Positions 11,101 through 23,445 are shown, numbered from the stretch's first letter. The stretch: 64,000 nt of DNA from Hypoxylon rubiginosum (GCA_902806565.1 CADCXA010000037.1:124001-188000), one strand, 5' to 3'. Numbers and translations are program-made. Notes: a model not told the origin generated them from the letters alone.

Positions 11101-12814
11101 TAGTCTTCTGGAGTTGGCTTAACATCTTCTCCAGAAAAAGCTGTGCAATTTCGACATTACCATTGACGCTAGCTATGTGCAGCCAGGTCGCACCACTTCG
11201 TTTCAGTTCCAGGACTTGTTGGCGACGAGAAACGCAATGCTGAGCCAGTTTCAGGGCACCATTGGAGACTGCCCAGTGTAAGATTATCTGAAGCTGATCT
11301 TCATTGTAACTAGCTTTTTCAAAGCTTTCCAGCAGTTCGTCCTCAATACGTCGAACATCGGCCATGCTCGTCGACCGCTCCGTAAAGGCTCTTTCTTTGA
11401 CGGGATTCAGTGGGAAATAAGCTGGTGTTGCGAGGATCTCAAGCGCAATGTCAATATTCTTATTGATAACCGCGGTATAAAGAGGCGTGTGTCCATCCCG
11501 GTCACAGACTGCGACTGTCGCTCCAATGTGTATGAGGGCCCTAACGTTTTCGAGTCGGTTGAATAAGCAGGCCAACGCCAAAGCAGTCTGCCCGTGAATG
11601 TTCATTGGTCTAATGTCGGCTCCCCGCCGTAGAAGCTTCATGACGATCTCTGTATCCAGATTGCGGCAAGCCGTCATGAGACTGGTTTCTTTGATAAGGG
11701 ACTTCTGGTCGTTGATATCGGCACCTAGATCAAGAAGACATTCTACTTGCTGGAAATTTTGTTGCAGACAAGCGAGACGGAGAGGCGAATAGCCAATGTT
11801 GTTGGAAAGGTTGATGTTTGCTCCTTCGTCAGCCAGTACTTTGAGTACTTCTATGGGCGTACCCAAGGATTCCTGGTTATCCAAGACCACATGAAAACAA
11901 TTATCGCCTTGCCTGTTGACATCCGAGACCAACGCACCATGTTTCAACATCGTCTTGAGGCTGCTTAGTTGCGAATGCCGACACGAATATAGGATAGGCG
12001 TATCCCCGTCATCGTTTTTCATATGGATATCTGCACCACGCTCCACAAGCAAATCGATTATTTCATCATTGCCTTCTGCGCAGGCATGATACAGTGGTGT
12101 TGCTCCGTTTGGTCCCAACTGGTCGACTATTGCTAACTGGTCGATCTTTCCTCCCCAATCTAATAGCGACACTGCTACATCGTAATAGTTATTAAGACAT
12201 GCCAGGTGTAGTGGCGCATTCGAATATGCGTTCACCTCGTTGATCTGCTCCTTCGGGCCTCGTTCCCATAGAAGATTTAGAACCTCTAGCTGACCATACA
12301 TGGAAGCGACGTGAAAGGGCATGCAGCCGTCATTATCGCGCTTGCTCAGGTCTGCTTGCGCATCTAAAAGGCAGGTGACAATTTCACGCTGGCCATATCT
12401 GGATGCCAAGTGTAGTGGACTCGACCCATTTCGATCCTGTTGATTGATCTCTCCGTTTTTGGAGAGAAGCAGACCTGCGATGTCTGCGGGACCGTAGCGG
12501 GCAGCTAGGTGAAGTGCTGTTCCGCTAAGGTCCGGGATCTCTGCGTTCACCTTCGCGCCATGTTCTAGAAGAAGCTTGACGATCGACGTTTTGCTGAGTG
12601 CTGTTGCTAGAACTAATGGGGTGACATTCAGTATCGTGGTCTGGTCGTCTTCGTCTAATTCGTACCGTAATGGCATCTCAAGTAGGTTGTCTCCGGAGCC
12701 CAATAACTTTTCCAGTTGGTCGCAGTGATCGTCTCGGATCGCCTCCTCGAGCTTCCGCCCCAGGTCGGCTGTAGGACTAATCAAGTCCGGGGAAGGATCA
12801 TCAGTGGTTTCCAT
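8150..12814 (-). CDS. Ankyrin-repeat protein with C-terminal CorA-like membrane domain
   Basis: Nine exons on the - strand: 12814-10277, 10149-10015, 9953-9888, 9823-9475, 9418-9147, 9085-8795, 8738-8628, 8550-8445, 8394-8150. They join in phase to 1,370 residues. The first exon carries many ankyrin repeats (for example NGSSPLHLASRYGQREIVTC). A linker region holds RSWAEVAAGG, YYMKPQC, TLDQYYY, ADTDERDKDQVL and KILMVNQLWIWIIDE. The C-terminus has a helical stretch (DIRDELRILRSLAEDQD), then SRIQANDSANQSNSIFIFTV and two membrane helices ending in SLFALNV and in FGVTAAVSIPAILLAW. This matches CorA/ZntB-like domains found fused to ankyrin repeats in fungi. The CorA signature GMN is replaced by ALN, so magnesium transport is doubtful; a sensing or signalling role is an inference. 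The start of exon 2 is the least certain junction. Confidence 0.85.
9591..9736 (-). repeat. 81-bp in-frame tandem duplication inside the ankyrin-CorA gene
   Basis: Bases 9591-9655 and 9672-9736 align without gaps; by eye 51 of 65 positions match, and most differences are transitions. The period is 81 bases, so 27 residues are repeated in frame: the two copies read RQIIHGPMTLDRYYY and RQIKHKPVTLDQYYY. Confidence 0.85.
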
Positions 12815-13854
12815 GAGTATTAGAAGGGCTTCAGTTCACAAAGATGCTTCACCTGCTCGATTCTGACAATTGGAATGGAGGCCAGGCTATGAAGAAAATG
12901 AAAAACAAGTCTGTACATATTACAAGAAAACTACCTAGGTATAGAATGATATTAAATGAGGCTTCAGCAATAGATCTCGTTCATATAGGGTAGGCAGGCT
13001 AGCTTAATCCATGCAGTTGCTGACGGTCGCCGAGCTGAGCCTCTCGCTTAACAACCCTCGATACCTCCCTCCGTCACATCAGCTATGGAAATTAATAAAA
13101 ACCCAGTATAGGAATAGCTGAAACTACTCTCAGGGGTGAAGTATATATTAGCCCTCACGTTGCAGAGGGGCTACAGTAGGTATCCATAGACGTAGGCGAA
13201 GCCGGGCGATCCAGCGCAAACCCGGAAGTAAGGTATGAGGCTCTTGATGCTTATGATTTGGGCTGTCCGTGTTCATACACTGTGTTCTTGTCGGCATCTA
13301 TAGACCAAATTCCATTGGTCGCCGACGTTGTAACCCCTCCCCAGCTGAATGGTGGTGCCCGGGGGTGTGACGATTTGGAATTGATATCAATGATTAATAA
13401 TAGAGCACCCGCGATAACCCGCGAAAAAGACTCGTACCGTAGGCGTAGGTTGAGATCAATTGTGAGTTGCTACGCTACCTCATCGTAGATTCGGGACATG
13501 ATTAAGGTAGATTCGATGACTTGATTCCTACGAGAACATATAGTCGTACGGGTAGTTTTAAGCAAGTGAGGATATCTCTCGAATCAAGCTGCCATCAGCC
13601 AGCTAAGTTGTAGTGACAAAACCATCATAGCCATGTGCGGCAGGACCAAGACCTTGTATCGTAACTCCGTATTATCCGTGGTATTTCCCCCATCATGGCA
13701 TTACTGCTACTCCCACCACCTTTAAAAAAAAAAACACCTGCTAAAAGCAGCGGACAGCGTGTCTCACTAGTACATACCTCAACGCCATGCTACCTAATAC
13801 ACCCAAGCCTTTCAACAACCAAACCCAAAAAAAGGGAGCCTATTAAGTCGTGAA
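12815..13854. other. Intergenic region between two minus-strand genes
   Basis: It contains the promoter of the ankyrin-CorA gene and the 3' flank of the membrane protein gene to its right. A TACCTAGGTA copy and an A-rich run near 13725 are the only features I can point to. No coding frame shows family motifs. Confidence 0.5.
12932..12941. repeat. TACCTAGGTA palindrome, copy 3
   Basis: A perfect copy, about 120 bases upstream of the ankyrin-CorA start codon. Confidence 0.6.
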
Positions 13855-15324
13855 TCATAAAGCACCTCCGGGCATTTCTCCATCGTCCGTGTGGGAAGGC
13901 CTCGGGCCGTGTCGCCCGTAGCCCGGATGGCTCAGCGTCGGGGCCTGGGTGTGCTGTAGCAGCGGCGGCGGAGGCGGGATCGGGAACCCGTAGCCGCCGG
14001 CGCTGTTGACGCCCTCCTGGAGCTCGTACCCGTCGTCCGTAGCGGCGACCTTCTCCTTGCCCTTCCTGTCGTCCCACGGCGACGACGACGACGACGGCGC
14101 GACCTCGCGGTCGGGGCTGACGGCGACGCCGATGTTCCGCGTCTTCTCGGCGGGCCAGGCCATCTGGTGGTAGTGGCCGCCGCCGCCGCCGCCGCCGCCG
14201 CCGGGCCCCCCCTCGACGGCGCTGACGGGGCTGTTGTACTGCGAGCTGTAGGGCGAGAAGTACGGCGGGAACGTGGTCTGCGTCGCCGCGCTGACGGGCG
14301 AGTCCTCCCACCCCCGCAGCGGCCTCTGGCTCACGGGCGTCTCGAACATCTCGCCGTTTCCGCCCCCGGGTCCCTGCGGCCAGTTCTTTCCGACCTGCTC
14401 GACGCGCCGCCGCAGGTACGCCTTCCTGCGGCGCTTGCCGTTCAGGACGATGCCGCATCCGACAATAGCCAGCAGGACGACGAGCCCGCCGACGACGATG
14501 CCGGCGATGGCGCCGGAGTCCAGCGGCCCGGTGATCCCGGTCGGCGCGAACGTCGCCGTCGGTGTCGGGTCTGTGACGTTGACGACGTCGGTGGAGAAGA
14601 CGTTGCCTTGCAAGGGGAGGGTGGCTGGCGGCTCGACTCGCAGCCTGCAGGCACCGTCCAGGACCGATATGTCTGTGGCAAGTTAGTAAGAGCTAGAGTA
14701 AAACCAAAAAAAAAAAAAAATGGGTGGTGAGATTTACAATTGCTTAGATAGTGTTCGTTGGCAAGGGCTAAGCAGTCGTGACACTTGTCGAGAAGGTAGT
14801 CCGTCCATATATCGCAGTAGGCGTATGTTGAGCTGCTGGACGAAAGGTTGCCGTATTGTATAGCCTCCATAATATTTTTGCAGGCGAAGCTAGTGAAATT
14901 AGCATCAGGTCATGCGTAATGAGAGATTGCCACGACATACGAAGTGATGCACGGGGTTGTGTTGGCTTCGAACAAGCACACATTCGTGGCATATCGCATG
15001 TTATCTTTGATCACGAATTAGCAAGCCGTCGCGCCATCTCCGCAGGAAAGTTTGAGCAGGGCGCATACAGAGCATGTATTGCAAATCGGAAGTCTCTTGC
15101 TGCCCTTGGGTCGTCGAGTACGAGCTCGTCGTTTCGCAGCCGACGCAGGCTTCGAATACCTGGCCGCTGGACGTGGTGCTGTACGCCGACTCGTCGCAGA
15201 CGATCATGTCGTTTGTCGTCGACCCCAGCACATTGCCGCATTGCGTCTCGCATGGCGAACCGTTCGCGACGAGCAGCGCAGCCGACGAGCGCCAGAGGGC
15301 GGCGAAAAGTAAAGCTCGAGACAT
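13855..15324 (-). CDS. Receptor-like single-pass membrane protein with Cys-rich ectodomain (paralogue A)
   Basis: Exons on the - strand: 15324-15069, 15004-14941, 14889-14738, 14672-13855; they join in phase to 429 residues. The protein starts with a signal peptide (MSRALLFAALWRSSAALLVA). A cysteine-rich outer domain follows, with two C-x(n)-C-x2-C groups (FEACVGC and LDKCHDC) and a middle motif YNMRYATNVCLF. One membrane helix (AIAGIVVGGLVVLLAIVGCG) is followed by a basic stop-transfer KRRRK and a disordered tail of about 200 residues rich in Gly, Pro and Ser, including polyglycine encoded by a CCG repeat. The same layout and motifs occur in the gene at 26476-28272. The architecture suggests a cell-surface sensor or wall-linked protein; no ligand or enzyme domain is visible. 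Confidence 0.8.
14176..14204 (-). repeat. GCC trinucleotide repeat in coding sequence
   Basis: About nine GCC units on the + strand encode a polyglycine run in the cytoplasmic tail of paralogue A. Such runs often vary in length between strains. Confidence 0.85.
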
Positions 15325-17828
15325 GTTTATCACCGCTCCTTAGTTCATACACGGTCTCGTGCTTAACCGAGGAGCGATGGATTGAGGGCGCGGGATCTGC
15401 TAGAGTTCTTAAAAGATATGTCGGATACCGCACCGAAATGTTCACGGCTTGGCTGGTAGTCGTACAGAATTTGGAGGCGGAGGTTGTATCTTGGCTTATC
15501 CGAAGTAGTAATTGCTGGGGAGCCGCAAGCGGGAGTTTATAAAGTCCCTGATAGAGAGGCTGTCCTACTCTATCGCACAACTCTACCGCATACCACGAAG
15601 CAAGGGAGTAGCAAAAGCGCTTCGTCGATGCAGCCTCGTCTTCTCTCCTTCGTCTTGGAAACGAAGAGAGGTGACCGTCGACCGTAAGCGCGCGATGGGT
15701 CTTGGTGATATCTGAGTCGGTGGCTTGTGAAATCCACGCATATCACACTCGCTAAACCCGTTCTGTCGGACAACAAGACCACACAGTCATGCAAATCATG
15801 GAGAAGAGAGAGGGAGGGGGGCCACCCGAGCGGAGCCACCATCGTGATTCGATTCAGTCGAGCCGTCGGGGGTCGGGGGTTTGCCAGGGGTGAGCCCTTG
15901 GGGGCAGGATGCAGGTCGGTCAGCTCTCGACGAATAGGAGTCTGCAGCACCTGAACTGAACACGGTTCCGGCTGCAGGGACCCCTGCTTCTGTGGTTGCT
16001 GTGGCACATCGACCAGCTCGACCAAGTGGAGATGCTGGCATCGTAGTCTCGGTTACGGCCGCTCATTGGAGATCCTTAAAGTGACCCCGCTGCCAATTCC
16101 TACCTAGGAGATGCCATAGTCGAATCCATTTTGTCCAATCGTCGATCAAAAGTGCCTTTTTTTTCGAAGAATGTCCCCCAAATCATCGATCCATCGTCTC
16201 TCAATCCGGATGCTGCCGACCCCATCGTCTTACTTGCTGACTTACTAAACAGAGGCTTACCCCCAAGGGGGGCCGTTTGGGGGCTGCCCTGATTGTGAGT
16301 AATGAGTAATGTGTCTACTACGTAGGTATGTAATGCACGGCAACTGTCGACCGAGAAAATTAGCCGTTTGGATGACTCGATTTCCGTGCAGCGAACGTGT
16401 CAGTGTGTGTTGCCGTACATGCCCACGGCGGCCTATTAGGTGACCCTAGTGGCTGACTTTTGAGCCCTGGTGGTAGAACTCGGCATATGCCCATCCCCTG
16501 GGTCGGGGAATTTGCTCACCCCCTATTTCTCCTAAGGAAGCTTTTCGTCACGCGTATCACATGAGAAGACATCACATAAGCGAACCGCCAGGAGACTTTC
16601 TTGTCTGCCAAGCGATCCGAACTGTCGGGACTGCTGACCGAAGAGGTCGAAAGCAAGTGACTCTGTCTCTATTCGCTCAGCTCCTCTGACGCGCCGAACG
16701 TCTTGTATTCCCCAGGCGCTCAAGATCGTGTAGTGTAACAGGTAGAAGCAAACATTCTGTTAGCGGGCGGCTGATGAGCAGTTAGCTTCGCGGCCAGAGA
16801 ATTACAGTATTCCACTGCCCGTGATCTGCATGCAAGGCGTGGACGATGATCGTGTGGCCGGCCAAGCCATCAGCGCTACACGCCAGTACGACCGAAGTGG
16901 CTTGCCGATCTTTCGGAGATCTCAGTTCAATGTTAACACCTTGGGCCGCGAGGCTCTGAGCCACAAGAACATGTAAACTCGATATTTTCCATCGATATTA
17001 AGCGCTTGTGTAAAATAAAATGTCTAACGTAGCACGATGTGCTCATGAAGAGTTTGCTGTTCTGGCTGTCTGGTTGGGTTGTCCACCTTCAATTTGCCGT
17101 GTTGCACCAACATGCATAAAATCTGTCTTACACCATTGGTCGATTGCCACCAACATAGTCCTCATCTGAGGCCCGCGAGAATCTCAACTCGAAAAGACGG
17201 CATTTACACGTGGTATTCTTTGCTTAGCGCCTAGCTCATCAGCTGAAAGGGGGAGATGAAACAGTTATTAGGCAGGCGTTGTATGAGCTCGGGAGCATTT
17301 CAGCCAGATGTTTGGTCCCGAAGCCTCGAGAGACTCGGTAAGCCGAGTATGCAAGGGAGAGAAGGCGGCATAGGACTTGAGCCCTTCCCGTACATTTATA
17401 TATGTCTAGCCCTGAGTCTTCGGTCGCACTAATCTCACTTTGAATTTTAACTTGGTATGCTATTGCTTTAGCAGGTATAGAATCCTGCCTGTGTGGTGCC
17501 CCTATCGAAAGGTACGCTCTCACAAGCCAAAAGCTGAAGATAAAGGTTCGATACAGGTGAATAAGACATACATTGTATTCTCATGTGGTACTACTAGGAA
17601 CGTTTAAAGGAAGCCCAGCCGATCTTTCGGGGGTGAAATCATATGCATTTCAACATTCATCTCCTTCTATTCATAAGTTGCCTTGGCCTTTGACCTAAGA
17701 CTTCGCGAAATATACGTAAGTACCAAACACAATACACATATAATAGGCAGAGTTCCTTTCCCTTAACTCCTCGCTAGGACAAACAAAACAAAAAACATCA
17801 TATAGGCATGGAGACGTCACCTCTAACC
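15325..17828. other. Intergenic region, 2.5 kb
   Basis: It holds the promoter of the membrane protein to the left and the 3' flank of the amidase-like gene to the right. Open frames overlap on both strands, lack motifs and probably arise by chance. A short minus-strand frame at 16782-16964 is faintly ankyrin-like but too weak to call. Confidence 0.45.
15536..15541 (-). promoter_or_regulatory. TATA-like element upstream of paralogue A
   Basis: TATAAA on the - strand about 212 bases upstream of the start codon of the membrane protein. Position is plausible for a fungal promoter with a leader, but there is no other support. Confidence 0.3.
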
Positions 17829-20580
17829 TTACCAAACCACGCTCTTTGGCCTGTCCTGCACCTCGGTGCTTTTATCCAAGCACTTTAAAGGAACCACTTG
17901 TTGTTTCTTCAGTGGCACGGGCATACTCTGATGGCTAGTGCCACTCTCATAGTCAGGGGGGAGTATCATGGCCTTGGGCGTTGGTGGTACTCTTTCTGGG
18001 ATATACTTTGGCGCTGTCGCCTTCGTCTCTGATGCGCCAATTGACGGGGAAGTACGGCTGCTGGGACTAGCTCCGGCTACTTCTGGGGATGGCAATGGGG
18101 CCTTTGATGTCGCCGAACGGGAATCCCCTTTGCGGTGCCTTGTCGTCCTAATCGGCAACGCCACTTCCTTCTTAACGCTCTCTTCTGGGGTCTCATGCCT
18201 GGTTGGCTTGCTTGCCGACGATACGGGAATCGACGGTACTGGTTCGTGTCGGTGTCGATGTAATGGAGGCGACACTACGGCCGACCGGTTTCCGCTCGGG
18301 TGCCTGGCGTGGCGGCTTATCTCGGGAGTCGATCCCCACATGTCACTAGCCTCTAGTGGAGAGACGCCATTAGATGTGATGCGGTTGTGTGATGTCTTCT
18401 TTGACAGACTCTTCGGCGTTGATCTGCTGTCGCTCCGGTGTCTTCCACGACTTGCCGGTCGAGTGGGCGTCCAGTCACCTGTTGGAGAAGGGTGGGTTGG
18501 CGATCCGGTCGAGACTTTGTTTCTCGAGTGAGACCTTCCACCGCTCTGCCTTGACGAGTCGTTGGGCTTTGGCATGTTTCGAGAACTTGGGCGGCCAGTT
18601 TGCGCGTCTGATTTGCTCGGTTTCTTCTTTCCAGAGTCTTTACGCTCGGTTCGTAATATGACGTAGTCGTCTTCATCTACGTGACAAACGAGGCTATCTC
18701 GCTTTACTCGGTTTGCCGCTTCTCCTTCAAAAACCATGAGGTCTGCACCCAGCTTTTCCAAGTCCGGAGACAACGGTGGCTCTTTGAACTCAGGAGTAGT
18801 GCCCTTTGGTAACACTCTGGCACCTTGATCCCAATTCCTACTTGCGCCTAGCGGTGACTGGGTCGGTCGTTCTTCTTGGTTGACAGGCTGCGACTTATGA
18901 GACCTTTGGCGGCTCGCATTTCGAGACTTCGTCGAAGTAGGTCGGTTTATATCACCCTCATTTGTCACGGCGGGGTTGACTACATTGCCTACTAACCTAG
19001 AAAATTCGTCGCCAGGTACTGGGTCAACGCTTCGGGAGACATTACGACCTGTTGGCTGGGTATGGCTATTGCGAGACACTCTGGAGCTGGAAGGTGCCTG
19101 CCATTCTTCATCAGCGATATGGGTGCCAATACTGGGAGACTGAGTTGGCGTATAAGTCCCCAAAGGAGGCTGTTTCCAGAAATAGCGAGGTGACACCGGT
19201 GACTCTGTCCTTGGGCCACTAGTACCAGCGGACCATAGCGTATCGGAGCCGAGGAAAAGGTGGTCGTGGAAGCTTTGATGAGAGGATCCTACGGGATGCT
19301 CTGAATTTCCACTGTTGTGATCAGGAGATGTGTCCGGCTTCTTTGCGGGATTTGGCGCATCTGCCGAATCTCCGCCGCTCGTTTCGTCGCTTTGGGGTAC
19401 CTGAGGCTCGGCACCCGGCGCATCGACTGCCTTCTCTTCCTCCTCTGGTCGATACACCAACTTGGCGAATCCCGGCTTCTCTGTGTCGACTATGAGGAGT
19501 TCCTTTTGGCCCCGGCCCAGCATGCCGTAAACGGTCACTTCCCCATTCTGTATCCCGATCACAGCACTGGTGCCTGCATAGACGGCGTCGTCTTCAACGC
19601 CAGTGCGGTTGCAAAAGACGACGATGATCTCTTCGTCGCTCTCCGCGCGGATCAGCGGTTCCAACCTCGTCACCCAGTACGTCAACGTCTCCATGCAAGC
19701 GTCTTGGGATTTGGTACTCCAGACTTCGAGATCTTCACGAGTGAGCCAGGCCATGCTGAGGATAACCAAGTTTGCCTCCATCTCCAAGACGTGAAAGGCG
19801 AATTCCATGGCGTGCCACGGCGCTTGGAACTTATACGGACTACGAAAAGAGTAGGGTTAGTAGAGTAAAAAGTGATGATTGCTTGGTTTGCTCACTTGAT
19901 ATCCATGCCTAGGGTCGTCGGTTAGCAGGACGAGACGCAGTCAGCGGAAACAGTCGTGGGAGACTTACAGATACCCATGGCTACATTGCCGAGGTCGGGA
20001 AGATGGCCTTTGTAGAAGCCAGACCCCTCGAGAGCCCAAGTCTCGTCGGTGTAGTAGAGGTGCGTCTTTCGATAATGACCGATCGTGTCGCCATTCTGGT
20101 CGACGATAATGGCGGAGTTAAAATACTCGGGGGATGTCGGCCACCTATGTGCGACGTCTACCTTTTCCGGATACCCTACCACCAGTTTGGTATTATACTT
20201 GAGAGCGGTTGTTCGAGCCCAGACAGAAGTGATGCCGGCGCCAGTCGGTTCGAGGAATGGAGAGATGTCGCGCAGAGACTGAAAGTTGTAGCCTAAGCAG
20301 GTCAGCTAATGTCTTTGGTGATGTCTCATTCCTCGAGAAGACTAGAATGACCACATCACGGAAAGCGGGCAATCGACATGCAGCGGTTTGCGCCAACCCA
20401 GCAATCGAAGCCGACAAACGCCAGGATATGATGCGATGACGTACCCGTGAATGCTAATTCAGGCAGGACTAAGAGATCCAAGTCTTCTGGGTTTACTTTG
20501 TTTAAGATCTTATCCGCCCTATTCAAGTTGTTATCTAGGTCGCCCAGCTGCGGCGCAAACTGGAGGCAACCGATCCGCAT
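17829..20580 (-). CDS. NTA1: Protein N-terminal amidase-like carbon-nitrogen hydrolase with long tail
   Basis: Exons on the - strand: 20580-20445, 20292-19969, 19908-19896 (only 13 bases) and 19839-17829; joined 827 residues. NTA1-type enzymes deamidate N-terminal Asn and Gln, a step of the N-degron pathway. The nitrilase catalytic triad is present: Glu41 in LVLPELAFTG, Lys121 in HYRKTHLYY, Cys154 in MGICMDINPYKF. The Cys codon is split by the second intron (T before, GC after) and completed by the microexon. The MRIGCLQFAP start is typical of the family. The hydrolase fold ends near residue 288; the remaining 540 or so residues are a Ser/Pro/Arg-rich, probably disordered tail absent from the yeast enzyme of about 457 residues. 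Function is inferred from the family; the tail is of unknown role. Confidence 0.85.
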
Positions 20581-22319
20581 CTTGTTCTCCCACTATGGTC
20601 GATATCGTCAGGATAATTTCTGCTGGCGGGCGGGGGCCTCAAGAGGGCGATGTAGGCGTTGCCGACTTCCACTGCAGATTCGAAAGGATAACTACCGCTT
20701 GCTCCCGCGACAACTCAGCAATTCTCAAGCCGCTACTCAAAAGTATGTCGCTGTGCGTAGCATGCTCATGGCTTCAGAATATCGCCGGGAATGGTGGAGG
20801 GATGATTGATACCGATACCCTAATCGCGGGGAGATATATGTGAAGGCGGGATAGATTATTAGCATGGAATGGACTCTCACTTGGTATCGTTATCCCTACC
20901 CGCCTTGCTGCAAGTACCTGGTGGGTAATCATGTGGGGTTGGCGACCAGACGCCAGACTTTTAAAAGTCCCATCGCCCATTGTTCTTCTATGAAGCCAGT
21001 CAGATCACCCAAGAATATCCCAGCAGGGGGGGGCATTTACTTATCTCAGCCACTTACAAGGGCTGATTTAGCGCTCTTTCAACCGCAGACAGGGGATGTC
21101 AGCAAATCATGGGTTATTATTCCAGATTTAGTGTGGCCCACACTCTTAACACAACCCTTTCTTTCATTCTTCAACAAGTTAAAGACCACGATGTGTACGA
21201 AGTACGAAATACGCAATATTTGCTATTAAACCCCGACTTGAATGTATCGAACCATTCCGATTACCTTTTGAGAAATACAAGTCATTCAGGGGCTTCGTAG
21301 AATCTACCAGATGGCCAGTGGTGGATGTGTTCCCTATTCCTGATGCCAAGGTGTCTTGTTCTTTAGTTATTCAGCTCCGCCATTCATGGTCTCGTCATTG
21401 ACGCCGTTGGCTTGGCCGCCTGCCCCCAATACCCAATACCCGATCTACAGTAGAGCATGTGGATTCCAGCAACGGACGTTTTCGCAGTGTAATATGTACT
21501 ATCAACACATTAGGTCGCCAAAACGGTGCCGTTAGTTCGCTGCGGAAGTATCCCCCCTAGCACGATCACAAGATATCTCGCACTCGCCCCACGATATAAA
21601 GTGAGGTCGTATAACAGCCAGAAGGATTTTCTGCAGCGGAACACTACCCGATCCTCATCCATCCACTCACATCCTTGGACGTTTATATCCTCACAGCCAC
21701 CACTAGCCATCCCCTATATTTCTAGTTTACAAAGTCACAATGTTTTAGACTCCTAACAACCAGTCGTCCCAAATGATGGTGTCCAGTATCTCGGCGCTTG
21801 ATGCGTTCAATTTCCAGTCGTACCATCGGTTCTCAGCCGTATAAACAGAAGATACTCTCAGTTCAGGAGGTTCTGAAAGAATCGCTACACTCAACGACCC
21901 TCTTGCGGGTACTTTGGCCCCGATATCTATGGTGTGTATGATCACGACGTAGAGGTAGATGTGTTCAGGAGACGAAGCAGCAATGCATCAAAGAGCTCTA
22001 TTAATTGTCGGTCTTGTGCCACCAATCAATAAACAAATTTAAATTGAAAAAGCTAACTACGTAACCGAGAAGAAGAAGGTCTAAGGCTGACGTTTCCCAA
22101 GCGGCCTCATATGCGGCCCCTTTTCTATAAAAAAAATAGCAGCCGCGCGCCTACATCCGCCATAGCATCGACCGAACTGATCTATCTAACTTGACCATAG
22201 AGCAATGCCAGTTACAAAATAACAAACACCGCCACTGAAAATACCTCGATCTAGAATCAGATTCCCTTTTTATCTAGCCACTGAACCCTTTCATCGATTT
22301 GCCATTTGGGATTTTGCTT
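20581..22319. other. Intergenic region, 1.7 kb
   Basis: No supported gene. It contains the promoter of the amidase-like gene and the 3' flank of the secreted protein gene to the right. Short frames near 20.45-20.84 kb overlap the amidase promoter and lack motifs. Confidence 0.45.
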
Positions 22320-23339
22320 TTAGCAATTGCACGACTTAACCGGATTCGGGCCAGCATCTCCCAGGTACGCGCCCGAGCTGATGTCGGCGAAGCCGAAGAA
22401 AGCCTCGCTATTCCGATCGGGGCTTCGAAGGGGGAACGACGTTAGCTTCATCAAGGACTTTCCCGATCGTGAGTTGACGAGGACGAGGACGGAAAACTTA
22501 CTTGACGAGGGTCATGACCCCGGCGTCCTGCGCGGCCTGGTAGCCCCAAGAGGCGTAGTAGCCGCTTTCTTCGCACTTCTTGTTGTACCATTCCCAGGTC
22601 TCCATGTCGGCGCTCTCGGGCGGAGTTAGGAGGAGCATGCAGCGGGAACCGTCGGGAGTCCCGTCGAGGATGCGGAACCCTACGGTGACGGTATGTTTTT
22701 CGACGTCGACAGCTAGTACTTCGGATCAGTTTTTTTTTCAAATTCTACATGAGAGCTTAGGCAAGCAAGCCTCGTTCTAAGAGACGTACCTCTGAACATA
22801 TCCTCGACCGTCCAGTTCCCGGCCGGGGTGCCCTCGCCGCCTTCCGACTGTCGCGCCTTGATCCTGTTCGCCTTCACGGGCGGGAACTCGTGATACACGG
22901 GCTTCGTCTGCTCCTGGATGTCGGACGGCGCGTCCAGGTCGCTGTCCAGGAACCCGAAGAACGCCTGCGTCTCACTAGCCGGGTTCACGAGGGTGATGAC
23001 GACGAACCCCTCGGTGCTGTGCCCGCCGTTGATGGTGTACTGGCCGTTGCCGCTGCAGGGGTAGCTTGAGAAGGAGCTCGCGCCGCAGTCTTGGCCACTG
23101 GGGGTCGTCACGTTGAACTCACAGACGAAGGTGGAAGAGGCTGCTCCGCTCGTGCTGCTAGAGTTCGTGTACGTCGCGGGGCTAGAGTCCGTCACGGCGA
23201 AGTGCCAGTCGCAGATGGTGTTGTCGGCCGACTTGGTGCGGTGCACGTCCGAGACGGTCCATTCTCCTAGCGGGTCAGATGCCGCCGCCAGAGAAACTCC
23301 GGCGAGGGAGAGGGATCCTAACAACCAGCGTAGCTGCAT
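22320..23339 (-). CDS. Secreted protein with two tandem related domains
   Basis: Exons on the - strand: 23339-22790, 22712-22502, 22422-22320; joined 287 residues. It starts with a signal peptide (MQLRWLLGSLSLAGVSLAAA). Two halves of about 115-125 residues share a pattern: GEWTVSDVHR and GNWTVEDMFR open them, and TLVNPASETQAFFGFLD and TLVNPDRNSEAFFGFAD close them. Between the halves is a basic, charged linker (KANRIKARQSEGGEG) that could be a processing site. Cysteines are spaced through both halves and the C-terminus ends SCNC, so disulphides are likely. I do not recognise a named family. It could be an effector-like or wall-associated protein; that is inference. Confidence 0.8.
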
Positions 23340-23445
23340 ATTGATCTAATAAGTCCAAATGAATGCCTCGTCTGAGTTTGATGGGAGTATGGTCTAGATG
23401 GAGATGGTGTAGATCAAAGCAGATCATTTCTCCTTGAGACCCGGC

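Noticed and set aside
13790..14458. Minus-strand frame of 222 codons rich in Arg
   Set aside because: It is the shifted-frame shadow of the GC-rich tail exon of paralogue A.
15570..16041. Minus-strand frame of 151 codons and an overlapping one of 81
   Set aside because: Composition is Pro/Arg/Ser-rich, as expected of chance frames in GC-rich DNA; no conserved motif and frames overlap on both strands.
16782..16964. Faint ankyrin-like pattern (AAQGVNIELR...VVLACSADG) on the minus strand
   Set aside because: Only one possible repeat, spacing is off, and flanking sequence shows no further repeats. Too weak to call a relic.
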